This document shows positions 45,001 through 57,000 of a stretch of DNA of 64,000 nt, piece by piece. Source of the DNA: Maniola hyperantus. Its lineage: Eukaryota > Arthropoda > Insecta > Lepidoptera > Nymphalidae. A program made the position numbers and the translations under genes. The notes beneath the pieces are model-generated. The model ran no database searches, was not told the DNA's origin, and saw only the letters and a list, made by a program, of their open reading frames with translations. Numbering within the stretch: position 1 is the stretch's first letter; the number at the start of each line of letters is the position of its first letter. Where the stretch lies: contig NC_048545.1 of NCBI RefSeq assembly GCF_902806685.2, positions 2,071,001-2,135,000 of the forward strand, in the 5' to 3' direction.

Positions 45001-48000
45001 GCGAGATTTCATATACAGAATTCTAAAATTCGTTTCGTTCGACGCGTTCGGCTCGGATAAGTGTGCGTTCACCTTTAGCTTGTGGTTCCTTGTATACACA
45101 TACCACCACCTATAGACGCCTAATAGCCGGACATCCCGATCGCCAAGCTTAGGCACTTGCTTAGCATAAGTCAGCCCACGCCCGTTCGGTACCCTCATTC
45201 CGCACAATGTCTTGATTACGTAACTTTTGAGTCCACCAATCACAACAAAGCATTCTTCCTTGTCCCCCGCCAACATTTTACGATTTTGTTTTCATGCAAA
45301 ACCTTGTATATACGTACTCGCTCCAGCATTGCACGGGGCTGCAATTGCTTGTACAGTATGGTATAATAATATTGTAAATTGATCACTTGAAAAGAGCAAC
45401 CGCCGAGTTTCTTGCTGGTTCTTCTCGGTAGGAACGGCATTTCGAACAAGTGGTAAATTAAACTAGTTGACGATTCAAAAGCACTTGTAAAAGTTAACTT
45501 GAATAAAAATATATTCTATTCTATTCTACTCTTGAGGTTGAATTCTCTGTGCTTGTAAGTATATCATGGACTTCCGCAAAGTAACGCCTGCTTCTATCGT
45601 ACATTTGTATAGTTGGTGACGAATCACGCAGACATGCAAGCGAGACTCGTATCAGTGTAGCAACTGATACGTTATCAGCACTCGTCCGAGGACGACTAAC
45701 TAATTGCCCCATGAGCACTTCCAATTATCTCGCCACTTTATGTATAACTAGCTTATGCTCGCGACTTTGTCCGCGTGGACTACAAAATTTCAAAACCCTA
45801 TTTCACCCCCTTAGAAGTTGAATTTTCAAAAATCCTTTCTTAGCGGATGCCTACGTCATAATAGCTATCTGCATGCCAAATTTCAGCCCGATCCGTCCAG
45901 TAGTTTGAGCTGTGCGTTGATAGATCAGTCAGTCAGTCAGTCAGTCAGCCATTCAGTCAGTCAGTCAGTCAGTCAGTCAGTCAGTCAGCCATTCAGTCAG
46001 TCAGTCAGTCAGTCAGTCACCTTTTCCTTTTATATATATATATCAGCGGCGAAGAGTCAATATAACACGATTCCTATCGGCTTCCCTTTAAGAATTGGCA
46101 TAATATAGCGTAAGTAGGTACTATTCACATAAATTTTCACACATACATTCGTAAATACAAAGGTTCGATCGTCACAAATGCTAATTTTTTTTTGTTGTTA
46201 TTAAGTACTAATTTAAGTTAAAAACATAACAGCTAATGTAAGTAACATACACCTACAGTCGTACACCGTACAAGCCGTAAAATATCGGATTCCCTAGTTA
46301 GATTTTTGCTTAGTATTTATCTCTTTCATTTCTCTAGCGAAAGCGAAAGGAACGAACTAGGTCTGTCTCGCTCTACGGTCGACTAATAAAGAGCACACCA
46401 ATTTAGTCTGGCCCAGTAGCGAATACGAATTTGGAACTCTGACAGGTCAGACAAATTTGACGTAAATAACTCGGTTGGATCCGAGTTACCCTATAATACC
46501 TCCAAATTAAAAATTATATTAATACTATTGTTTTAACAGGTACATGCTACTATTTTGAGTATTTTGTATTTTGAAGGGTGATTTGATATTGATACATTTG
46601 TTTTTGTGAAGCGGCCATGCTTGTTTGTTTAAGTTGTTAGTGGTGTTTTATTTTGATATAATAAATTGGGGATGTGATTAATAACTTATAAGTGGTAAGT
46701 TTACGGTAATTTTGATTCAGTTTGGTAAGCCAAAATCAGAAATGGCCTTAATTCACATAGATTGTTGTTTAACAGATTTCTTGTTACGTAACGATAGTAA
46801 GTTTTCTAAATTAAGTTTTGAAAACAAAGATCGAACAGCTGATATTCTTTTAGGTAAGTACGTTTCCGGCTTCCCTTTATCAGATTTTCACCCTTCGCCA
46901 CTGATATATATATATATAAGATAGAAGATAGATAGATATAGATACATGAAGTGTGCGATGGGGGCATTCATTTCGTGACCAGATAATGGCGCCGATTCTT
47001 CTTTTTCGCTAAACTAAATTTTGAGTATCTGCATCCTCTTCTTTTTAATATTGCTAAAAAAGGACGGAACATGAATTTTACATACTCAACATTTTAGTGC
47101 ACGCTACAAACGATACGCTCGCGATTGACAGCCAAAGTCGCGAGGTTTGACGGCTCTAAATTAAACTTAAAACTGTCAAACTATGTCTGTCCTTTTCATA
47201 TTCAGATTCAGATTTATTTATTTGCTTTCATGTACATTTACATTGATTGATGGTGGGTGCTTAAAGCTAAAAGCTTTTCATATTATATTAATAAGGCTGC
47301 GAATGCTCTAAAATTTAGTTGTGCTCAGAATCAGTATGGATCAGATCAGTAAATCCGCGATGGATTTGGGTTTTAAAAAACCGTTTAATTTTCCAGGATA
47401 AAAAGTAGCCTATACATGATGTAACCAGTACGCTAGCAAAAACTTAGCGATATTGTTATATCTACTATCTAAACACAATCCAATACTAATAACCATTTTC
47501 CTCATTTTGTAGTTTTAGTGATTTAGTATTTGTCAAACTCGCAAGGTATATCGTGCAAAACTCAGGTCAATGACTTGCTTACGAGGCGACTTTGACTCCG
47601 AGTGGCCTACTTACGCACCGTTCGTCAGTCGGATGTTTTATTTGCAATATGTCGTAAACTTTTACAAAATTATAGGATTTTTTAATGTTTTTTTTCGCGT
47701 TTTTTTTGGGTAAGGGATGAATATATGATGTCCACGACTTCGTCGACGTAGATTTAGGTTTTTGTAAATCCCATGGGAACTCTTATTAGGTATATTAAGT
47801 AAGTACTAGTTTACTTTAGAGATTTTTTTAAGTACAATTTTTTAGATTGAGTACAATATTACCGTCACAGTATTTTTCCAAAAGTCATAATTATTAGGAG
47901 AATCGATTTAAGGCTTATTTCCCATTTGACCCATGCAACTGGGTCTAAAATTTGATATTTCAAAATCATTGTATTAATCGTGCTACGTACCCCTCATTTA

Positions 48001-51000
48001 AATTAAAATAATAGGAAAATCTTTATAAAAATGAGTTTACGAATTTTCAGGAATATCTATGAATCTGGAACCAGCTTGCAGAAAATGCTAGTCGAAGGCA
48101 AGAATTTGGACGACGTGCCTTCGCCAACGCCCCCAGGTGATATTTTGAAAAAGTTACGATCCTAAAACATGTCATATACATATAGCTACTTGAATATATA
48201 TAACAAGAAAAGGTGACTGACTGACTGACTGACTGATATATCAACGCACAGCTCAAACTACTGGACGGATTGGGCTGAAATTTGGCATGCAGATAGCTAC
48301 TATGACGTAGGCATCCGCTAAGAAAGGATTTTTGAAAATTCAACCCCTAAGGGGCTGAAATAGGTGTTTGAAATTTGTGTAGTCCACGCGGACGAAGTCG
48401 CGAGCATAAGCTAGTCTAAATATATAAAAGGAAAAGTTGACTGACTGACTGACTGACTGGTCTATCAACGCACAGCTCAAACTACTGGACGGATTGGGCT
48501 GAAATTTGGCATGCAGATAGCTACTATGACGTAGGCATCCGCTAAGAAAGGATTTTTGAAAATTCAACCCCTAAGGGGGTGAAATAGGTCTTTGAAATTT
48601 GTGTAGTCCACGCGGACGAAGTTGCGAGCAAAAGCTAGTCATACCTAAAGATTAAAAAACTCTTGTCTTCAATCAAAGTTTTGTATACTACAGAGCGGCC
48701 GAGAAGACGCTGTGGTCTAAAACTAAACAGATCAAGGGACCGTGATTGGAAGGACAGTCAAAGAGAGTCCAGGGCAGATTCCCTGCCGTCACCCAGTCCG
48801 CAGACCGCTGTGCCTACTCTGGTAAGTGTTTATGTTGGGCAAAGGTATTATAAAACTCCAGACAGGCGAATTTCCCTGCATGGAGGTCGATAAAACACCG
48901 ACGCACGTGCTCCTGAAGTGCTCTGTAGTGAGCCGGCAATAGGTTGATCATGATGATGATGTATTTTAAAAAGTGACCACATTTTAGGGCGTTTGTGCAC
49001 TTAGTCGTATTCGGTTCGTTTTCGTGATTCGTGAATTCGCAGTGGCCGTCATACAAAACGTGTACGCGTGACATTCGTGGTGTGCTCTCATTTGATTCGT
49101 GATTTGACGGATCCATCAAAATAGGAATCGAACTCAGAACAAATTGCAAGGACTATTAGAAGTAGCCCTATTGTGACAATGCCTGTTAGAGCGAGATAGC
49201 TAAATGCATTTAAGCTTTCATTAGAACGTGACAAAATGATTAGTTATGTTTTGTCCTTATCACCGTGGCCACTTTTTTTTGTTTGCCAAAATGTATTTGT
49301 ACGTGAGTATTTGGCAAACAACGTGAAGTGTAGAAGGAATGACATTTCACAAGTAAAAAAATCTTCTTGAGCGAGAGGGACTGAGGGGGCCACGCTAGTT
49401 GCATATCTGGTGGAATTGAATGAGTGCAGAAACGCCCTACGACCTGACACCACGAATTAGCTGTATTGTCTTCGATTTTAAACTCGATTACGATATCGTG
49501 ATAGAAGTAAATCCTCTATCAATGGAGTAAAGTCAAAGTCAAAGTCAAATGATTTATTCAAAATAGGTAATAAATTACTCTTATTGATGGTCTGGTATGG
49601 TGTTAGATTTGTAAGATTATAGTGGTGATAATTATTACGCAAACTTAAAACTAAAGCTACGAGGGTTCCAAACGCGCCCAGGTCCTGAGAAGAGTCCACA
49701 ACAAACTCAGTAAATAGCATATCCTCATTTCTAGGTGGAATCCTGCAGCCGTTTCATGTCGCTCACTTCCCGTCTGAAGTGTCAAGCGGCATGCGAAGAG
49801 GATGTTCAGGAGAGATGCGCAGATGACGGCCTACCCGCCAGCAGAGTCAACTTCCACAATACCTTCAGCATGCTCATCAATATGGGGAATATCGAGAAAG
49901 GATGCAGACGCCAGGTTAGTATTCCACATCCTCATTTCTAGGTGGAATCCTTGCGACCGGGAGCGGTAGCCTGGGTCGCCCGAGCGCAAAGGAGATGGAC
50001 AAAAAACTTTAAAACTTACACAAATTGTATGGACGCGTGCCCCAGAATGTTCAGAAATGATATATGTGCTATTTAATAGTAAAAATATTCTATTTGAAGA
50101 AAAAAAAGTCCTGTTGTTTTGCAGTCGTGGCATTAAGTTTGTGATAGGCAAAGTTCAGCCTGAGGCAAATTTTGTCCACCTCGTTTGTTGCATCGCAATG
50201 CTTTTTATAAATATTTATATTTAAAATTCTATGTGCTCTGTCATCAAACAAAATCCTAAAATGTTGGCGGGGGACAAGGGAGAATGCTTTGTTGTGATTG
50301 GTGGACTTAAAAGTCACGTAATCAAAACAATGTGCGGAATGAGGGTACCGAACGGGCGTGGGCCTACTTTTATGCTAAGCAAGTGCCTAAGCTTGGCGAG
50401 CGGGGGTGTTCGTCTATTAGGCGTCTATAGGTGGTGTGGTCTGTGGCTCCAAGCAATCCCCTTTTAGATCAAAAAAGAAATCTGGACTTTAACTTAACAA
50501 TGAAAATATTTTGAGTTTGAGTTTTCATTATTTTTTGAACAGTTAAGTCGCGAAGAGAAAGTGTGGCAGAATGAGCTAAAGGATCTCATATGGCTGGAGC
50601 TGAAGGCCAAGTTGGCTGGCCGAAGCCTCAGCCAACAGGACGAGTTCCTGTGCACCCAGCGGAATATGATTCCAGTCATCGTTTTAAGGATCCATGAATA
50701 CAAGTGAGTAAAAACTACATGTAGAAACGTACTGGATATTATTTAAAACTAGCTGATGCCCGCGACTTCGTCCGCGTGGATTTTCATTTTTCAAAATCCC
50801 GCGGGAACTCTTTGATTTTCCGGGATAAAAAGTAGCCTATGTGTTAATCCAGGGTATTATCTATCTCCATTTCAAATTTCAGCCAAATCCGTCCAGTAGT
50901 TTTTGCGTGAAGGAGTAACAAACACACACACACACAAATACAAACTTTCGCCTTTATAATATTAGTCGGGACTAACTGATGCGCGTCGTCCGCGTAGAAT

Positions 51001-54000
51001 TAGATTTTTTAAAAATCCCGTGGGAACTCTGATTATCCAGGATAAAGACCTGGTGAGTGACATAAGCTACTTTTTATCCCGGAAAATGTAACAGTTTCCA
51101 TGGGATTTTTAAAAACCTATATCCACGCGGACGAAGTCGCGGGCAACATATAAAGGAATTTGCGAGATTCCAAAATAAACTTGAAGTATTTCTTGTTCCT
51201 CCTTGTTTTTCTGTATTTTTAATAGTAATTTTATATCCCAGGTTCGAGAATCCAGACCCTTGTAGGAACCGCTCGCGGCTCCTGTCTCCCATCGAAGGTT
51301 CACTCGAAGATCTTTCGAATCAACCTGAAGAACTAAATGTTGAAGACAACAACGAAGGTAACTAATTTCTGTCATCATGATTTATATTTAGTGACTAGCT
51401 TATGTTACATAAATTTCAAACCCGTATTGAACCCACTTAGGGATGGAATTTAAAAAAAATCTTTCTTATTGGATACCTACTCTTTACAAAGAACACACCC
51501 TTCAAATTTTATGTCTCTAGGACCAGCGGTTTAGGCTGTGTGTTGATATATAAGTCAGTCAGTCAGTCAGGACTTTGAATTTTATATAATTATACAGAAA
51601 ACAGATTAGCTGACCCTCTCTGCCTTTGTTTTGATACAATTTCTGATAACCCTTTCCATGTTATAGAGAAAACCTATAAGAAAAATTTAGTTTTCCGTAC
51701 CCAATTGTTTAAGCTGTAAGTCAGTCAATTTTTTTTAACATTATGTAGAGATGATTTCCATCGCGATGGAGAGAGCATTCTTTATTTCTCTATGTGATCA
51801 AATCAGAAAAGAGATGTGTGTGACCAGAGTGGCCGACATAGCTCAGCGAGTTGCGAAGCTGGTATGGCAATGAGCAGGGCATGTAGTTCGAAAAACCGAT
51901 AGACGTTGTATGTATTAATAATCACTTTCAGAGTATCTCTTCGGCTGTGTATCATTCGACTGCGAGCGTTGCACTACCGCAGTGGGCATCGCTATGAAGC
52001 AGGTAGCAGAGTTGTTGGAAGCTTACGAAGCAGCGATAGCGTTGTACCCATCGAGTACTGCGGCTTCAGTGGAGCACCCCGCACTGTTCTCGCACAGGAC
52101 TATGAACAGGCTGAGAGTAAGTAGAGTTCAGTAGCTATGACTTGACATATAAAGTGTAATAGATTTGTGTTTTAATTGTTTAGATGCATCGTGTTTGCTT
52201 ACACGATGTAGCATTTGCAGTAAAAAACATCATTCACTACTCTACGGATCAACGCTCATTGCTAACGGATAACTTTATGTATACCTGTATGAGTGAATGA
52301 GTCATAAATAAATTCTTTCAACATACCACACCAAGCTAACCATAGCGTTAAGTGCCTGACCCATAAAGGTGGTATCAGATATTATTTATTCATTTCTGTT
52401 TTTCATTCAGCATCAGAAGTGAAATGTTGAAAGATCAAAATATGCTACTGTTTTTGATAACTCTGCCTCTTTTTGTCAATTCTTGATTTTGATGATTGGT
52501 GCGAAACTTTAATCGTCGTGATATATTGGCAGGCGATGTGTCTGTGGTACAACACGGCGCTTCACATGCGGCTCAAGGTGCTGTCCGTGCGCCGCATGCT
52601 GCGCACCGTGCGGGAGAAGAGTCGACGCGGCTTGGAACACGGGATCTCCACGGAGCCCAGTAGCAGGTACATGACAAACCTAAGTTCTAAATCGAATTAT
52701 TTGATGAAATATTAAATTTATCTAAATCTAATCTAAATCTTTCTTAATATATAAAAGGAAAAGGTAACTGACTGACTGACTGACTGATCTATCAACGCAC
52801 AGCTCAGACTACTGGACGGATCGGGCTGAAATTTGGCATGCAGATAACTATTATGACGTAGGCATCCGCAAAGAAAGGATTTTTGAAAATTCAACCCCTA
52901 AGGGGGTAAAATAGGGGTTTGAAATTTGTGTAGTCCACGCGGACGAAGTCGCGAGCATAAGCTAGCTATAGATAATATTCCTTTTTTTTGATTCGTCGAC
53001 AGAAAATCCTCAACCACTCAAAGGCCATGTCAAGTACGTTTCAACGTTAGCAACAACAATACCAGCGATTCCAACAACAGTGACTCGAGCGGACAGTCCG
53101 ACAGGAAATCTGATCACTCTGATGACCAGGGGAAGAACCCTGATGAACTGAGTAATGAGATCATTGAAGTAGTACCTGATGATAAAGGGAAAGAAAGTGA
53201 CGAGAAAAGAGGAGTTGATACTACAGATAATGTACAGGAGAAACCGGGTGAGATTTTAGAACTTTTTGAAGTAAAAATTCTTTAGGCGTGACTTGATTGA
53301 CATTTAGATCATTTTTCAAAAAATAAGTTCGCAATTTTTTTTTAGTTTTATTATACAAGTTGGTTGAAAATCCAAAGTAATATTAGAAATACGAAAGTGT
53401 TCCTGGCAGGGGTTTGGAATTTTATAATTTCTAAATTTCTGGTCTGGTCTGGTGGAAGGCTTCGGCCGTGGCTAGTTACCACCCTACCGGCAAAGCCGTG
53501 CCGCCAAGCGATTTAGCGTTCCGGTACGATGCCGTGTAGAAACCAAAGGGGTATGGGTTTAATGAAAACTGCCATACCCCTTCCAGGATAGCCCGCTATC
53601 ATCTTAGACTGCATCTTCACTTACCACCAGGTGAGATTGCAGTCAAGGGCTAACTTGTACCTGAATAAAAAAAAAAAAAGAAAAAAAAGTGTGTCTGTCT
53701 GTCTGTTAGCTTTTCACGGCCCAATAGTTTAACCGATTTTGATGAAATGTGGTACAGAGCTAGCTTGCATCCCGGGAAAGGACATCATTTATGACTTTCG
53801 CATTTATAATATTAAGTAAGTATGGATATAGAATCCGGCTTTACTCACATAATTAATCGACGTAAGCCCGACTAGTTTCGAACCCATCCAGGATGTTTTT
53901 CCGCGAGTGAAGCCAGATTCTTCTATGTTTATTATGAAACAATCTTTTCCAAGCAACCCCTTTTTATCCTAAAAGTTTAAAAGTTTTTCGTCTTACAGAT

Positions 54001-57000
54001 TTCACTGGAGACATGACACCTGAAATAGTTATATCAGAGACATACAGTACCAGTGATACTAATGTATCTAGTGAAAGCGGTTACATATCCGGGGAACAAA
54101 ACTACAAAAGAGAAATGTCGTACGACGTATACGACATCGGTCCCTTGGGTGACGTAGCTCAGTTGAGGCTGCTCGGACGAACCGAGGTGTCCGCTTACCG
54201 GTAAGTGTTCATAACCACTGAAAGTTGCACCTATAAGGGTTACTTTTTCCTTTTGAGGTACGGAACCCTAAAAATAGGGGTAATGTTACAATAATTCCCA
54301 GAGCTGAAAATTTGTACATATATTCGGGACAACATTATGAATGAAATGTGAAAAGTTCCCATCGATCTGACTCCTGCAAAAAAAGTTTTTCAAGGTCAAA
54401 GTTATTCCCATAGAGCTGAAAATTTGTACGTATTTGTAGACTGCATCATCACTTACCACCAGGTGAGATTGCAGTAAGGGCTAACTTGTATCTGAATAAA
54501 AAAATAATATTCGGAACACCATTATGAATGAAATGTGAAAAGTTCCCATCGATCTGACATCTGTACCCGTAGTACAAGATTTTACGTCTCACCAAACCAA
54601 ACCAAATTCGAGAGTCGAAATACTTCCGCGTTACAGTAAACTGGATCTTAAATGCCTTGTTTTAAAGCTCAAGTTTGTCTACACTTCTACAGCCAGCGCT
54701 CCAAGCGGAAACATTGCGAAATTAAAATCAGTGGCATTGATTATTTGACTTCAATTCAAAGCTGTTTAGGTCCATTTTACTGTAACGCGGAAGTATTTCG
54801 ACTCTCGAATTTGGTTTCGTTTGGTGAGACGTAAAATCTTGTACTACGGGTAGCAAAAACAAGTTATTTAAGGTCAATGTTCGCAAAGTTTTTTGTTTTT
54901 GAGCCAAATGGTAAGTTTTATCATAAAAATAGGTTGGATAAAATTGTAGATCATGCAATTATCTATAAAAATTGTCTTTACACTTTTTCACCTAAGATTC
55001 ACAGTTTCTGAGATATTACGATACTGCATACATGTTTTTTTTTCATTCTTGTGCGTAGTGACTACCACTTCGAGATGTTGAAGACGCAGGGCGTTCGACG
55101 CTGTATGATGTTCATGAACAAGATGTGCAACAAACTACTTAACAAGGTCTACCTTACGCTGCTCGAACCACAGGTGAGACATACTTTTTACTTCATTTAT
55201 ACCTTTTATCAATTTTGTTTGTTATTTCCGTTCATCCTTTTGTGTATTTTGTCTGCTCTTCCCGTTCATCCTTTTGTGTATTTTGTCTGCTCTTCCCGTT
55301 CATCCTTTTGTGTATTTTGTCTGCTCTTCCCGTTCATCCTTTTGTGTATTTTGTCTGCTCTTCCCGTTCATCCTTTTGTGTATTTTGTCTGCACTTTCTG
55401 TTCATCCTTTTGCATATTTTGTTTGCTATTTCTGTTCATTCTTTTGTATATTTTGTCTGCTATTTCCGTTCATCCTGTTGTATATTTTGTCTGCTATTTC
55501 CGTTCATCCTTTTGTATATTTTGTTTGTTATTTCCGTTCATCCTTTTGTGTATTTTGTCTGCTCTTCCCGTTCATCCTTTTGTGTATTTTGTCTGCACTT
55601 TCTGTTCATCCTTTTCTATATTTTGTTTGCTATTTCCGTTCATCTTTTTGTATATTTTGTCTGCTATTTCCGTTCATCCTTTTGCATATTTTGTCTGCTA
55701 TTTCCGTTCATCCTTTGGTATAATTTCTGCTATTTCTGTTCATCCTTTTGTATATTTTGTCTGCTATTTCTGTTTATCCTTTTGTATATTTTGTTTGCTA
55801 TTTCCGTTCATCCTTTTGTATATTTTGTCTGCTATTTCCGTTCATCCTTTTGTATAATTTTTCCTATTTCTGTTCATCCTTCTGTATATTTTGTCTGCTA
55901 TTTCTGTTCGTCATTTTATTTTTTATTCATATTTTCATCATATTTTGTTTATTTTTAGGCGGAAGGTGCAGAAGAAGACGCGCAAGACGTCCAAGAAGAT
56001 ACCAAAGAAGCTGAACAAAAGACTGATACACATAATAATTATGTTATTAGGAATACCTATGAATTTCGCAGGTAACATATTTTTAAGTGAACTTACAAAA
56101 ACTTTTTATTTTTTTACTAAGAAATCAAGAGAATGCGCGGAATGAGGGTACCGAACGGGCGTGGCCCGACTTTTATGCTAAGCAACTGCCTAAGCTTGGC
56201 GATCGGGGGTGTCCAGCTATGAGGCATCAGCCCCCCAATTGTATAAGAAAAGCGTATTCATCGTTATCGTAATCGTCAACAAATTCTGCCCATTATTGAT
56301 TGGCTGTGAAAAAATGTAAACATCGAATCAACCAATCAAAGGCAGAATTTTTTGACGATTACGATAACTTTTTTCTGATTTTACCCAATTATTAACCAAT
56401 TTTACTAAAAGGAAAGCTCGAATATCTGGGCCATATTATGCGCAACCCAAAATACAGCTTATAATACAGGGCAAGATAAAAGGCAGACGTAGACCTGGCC
56501 GTAGGCGAATATCCTGGCTCAAGAACCTTCGCCAGTGGTTCAACATGAGTACAAGGTCACTGTTTAGTAGACATGTGTCCGCTATAGCTAAACTTAACTG
56601 AAAACCGCTGCCGTGCCTATAGCGTACCGTAGCGTTATTGTCGTAGCTAGCAACGGTTATCACCTATCATCTATGACGAACCACCTGACAATGCAACGCT
56701 GCCAACTGGCAACTGACAGTGCATTGTTTGGTTTTTTGGTAACTAGAAACGCAATAATTATCCCTTCTCTTTCTTTCTTTCACTGAAAGCTGAGAAGGAG
56801 CGGTTATTGGCTACCGGCTTAGTAACTAAGAACTTGATAAACCAAAGCCGACCTTATCTCTATTACGCTAAGGCTTAACTGTACAATTACTTGTCCATTA
56901 CACTTTGATCTATCAATATTAATACAGTTAGCCTTAGAGTAATAGAAATAAGGTCCTCTTTGGTTTATCAATCTTCGTGAAATGTTTTTGGTTAACTGGA

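Noticed and set aside
45925..46020. Possible CRISPR-like array of TCAGTCAG units
   Set aside because: It is the simple tail of a dispersed repeat in a eukaryotic intron, without spacers.
55051..55958. Three overlapping long ORFs (up to 268 codons) resembling a Phe/Cys-rich membrane protein
   Set aside because: They are the translation of a 34-bp stop-free minisatellite, and the same peptide pattern appears in every frame.
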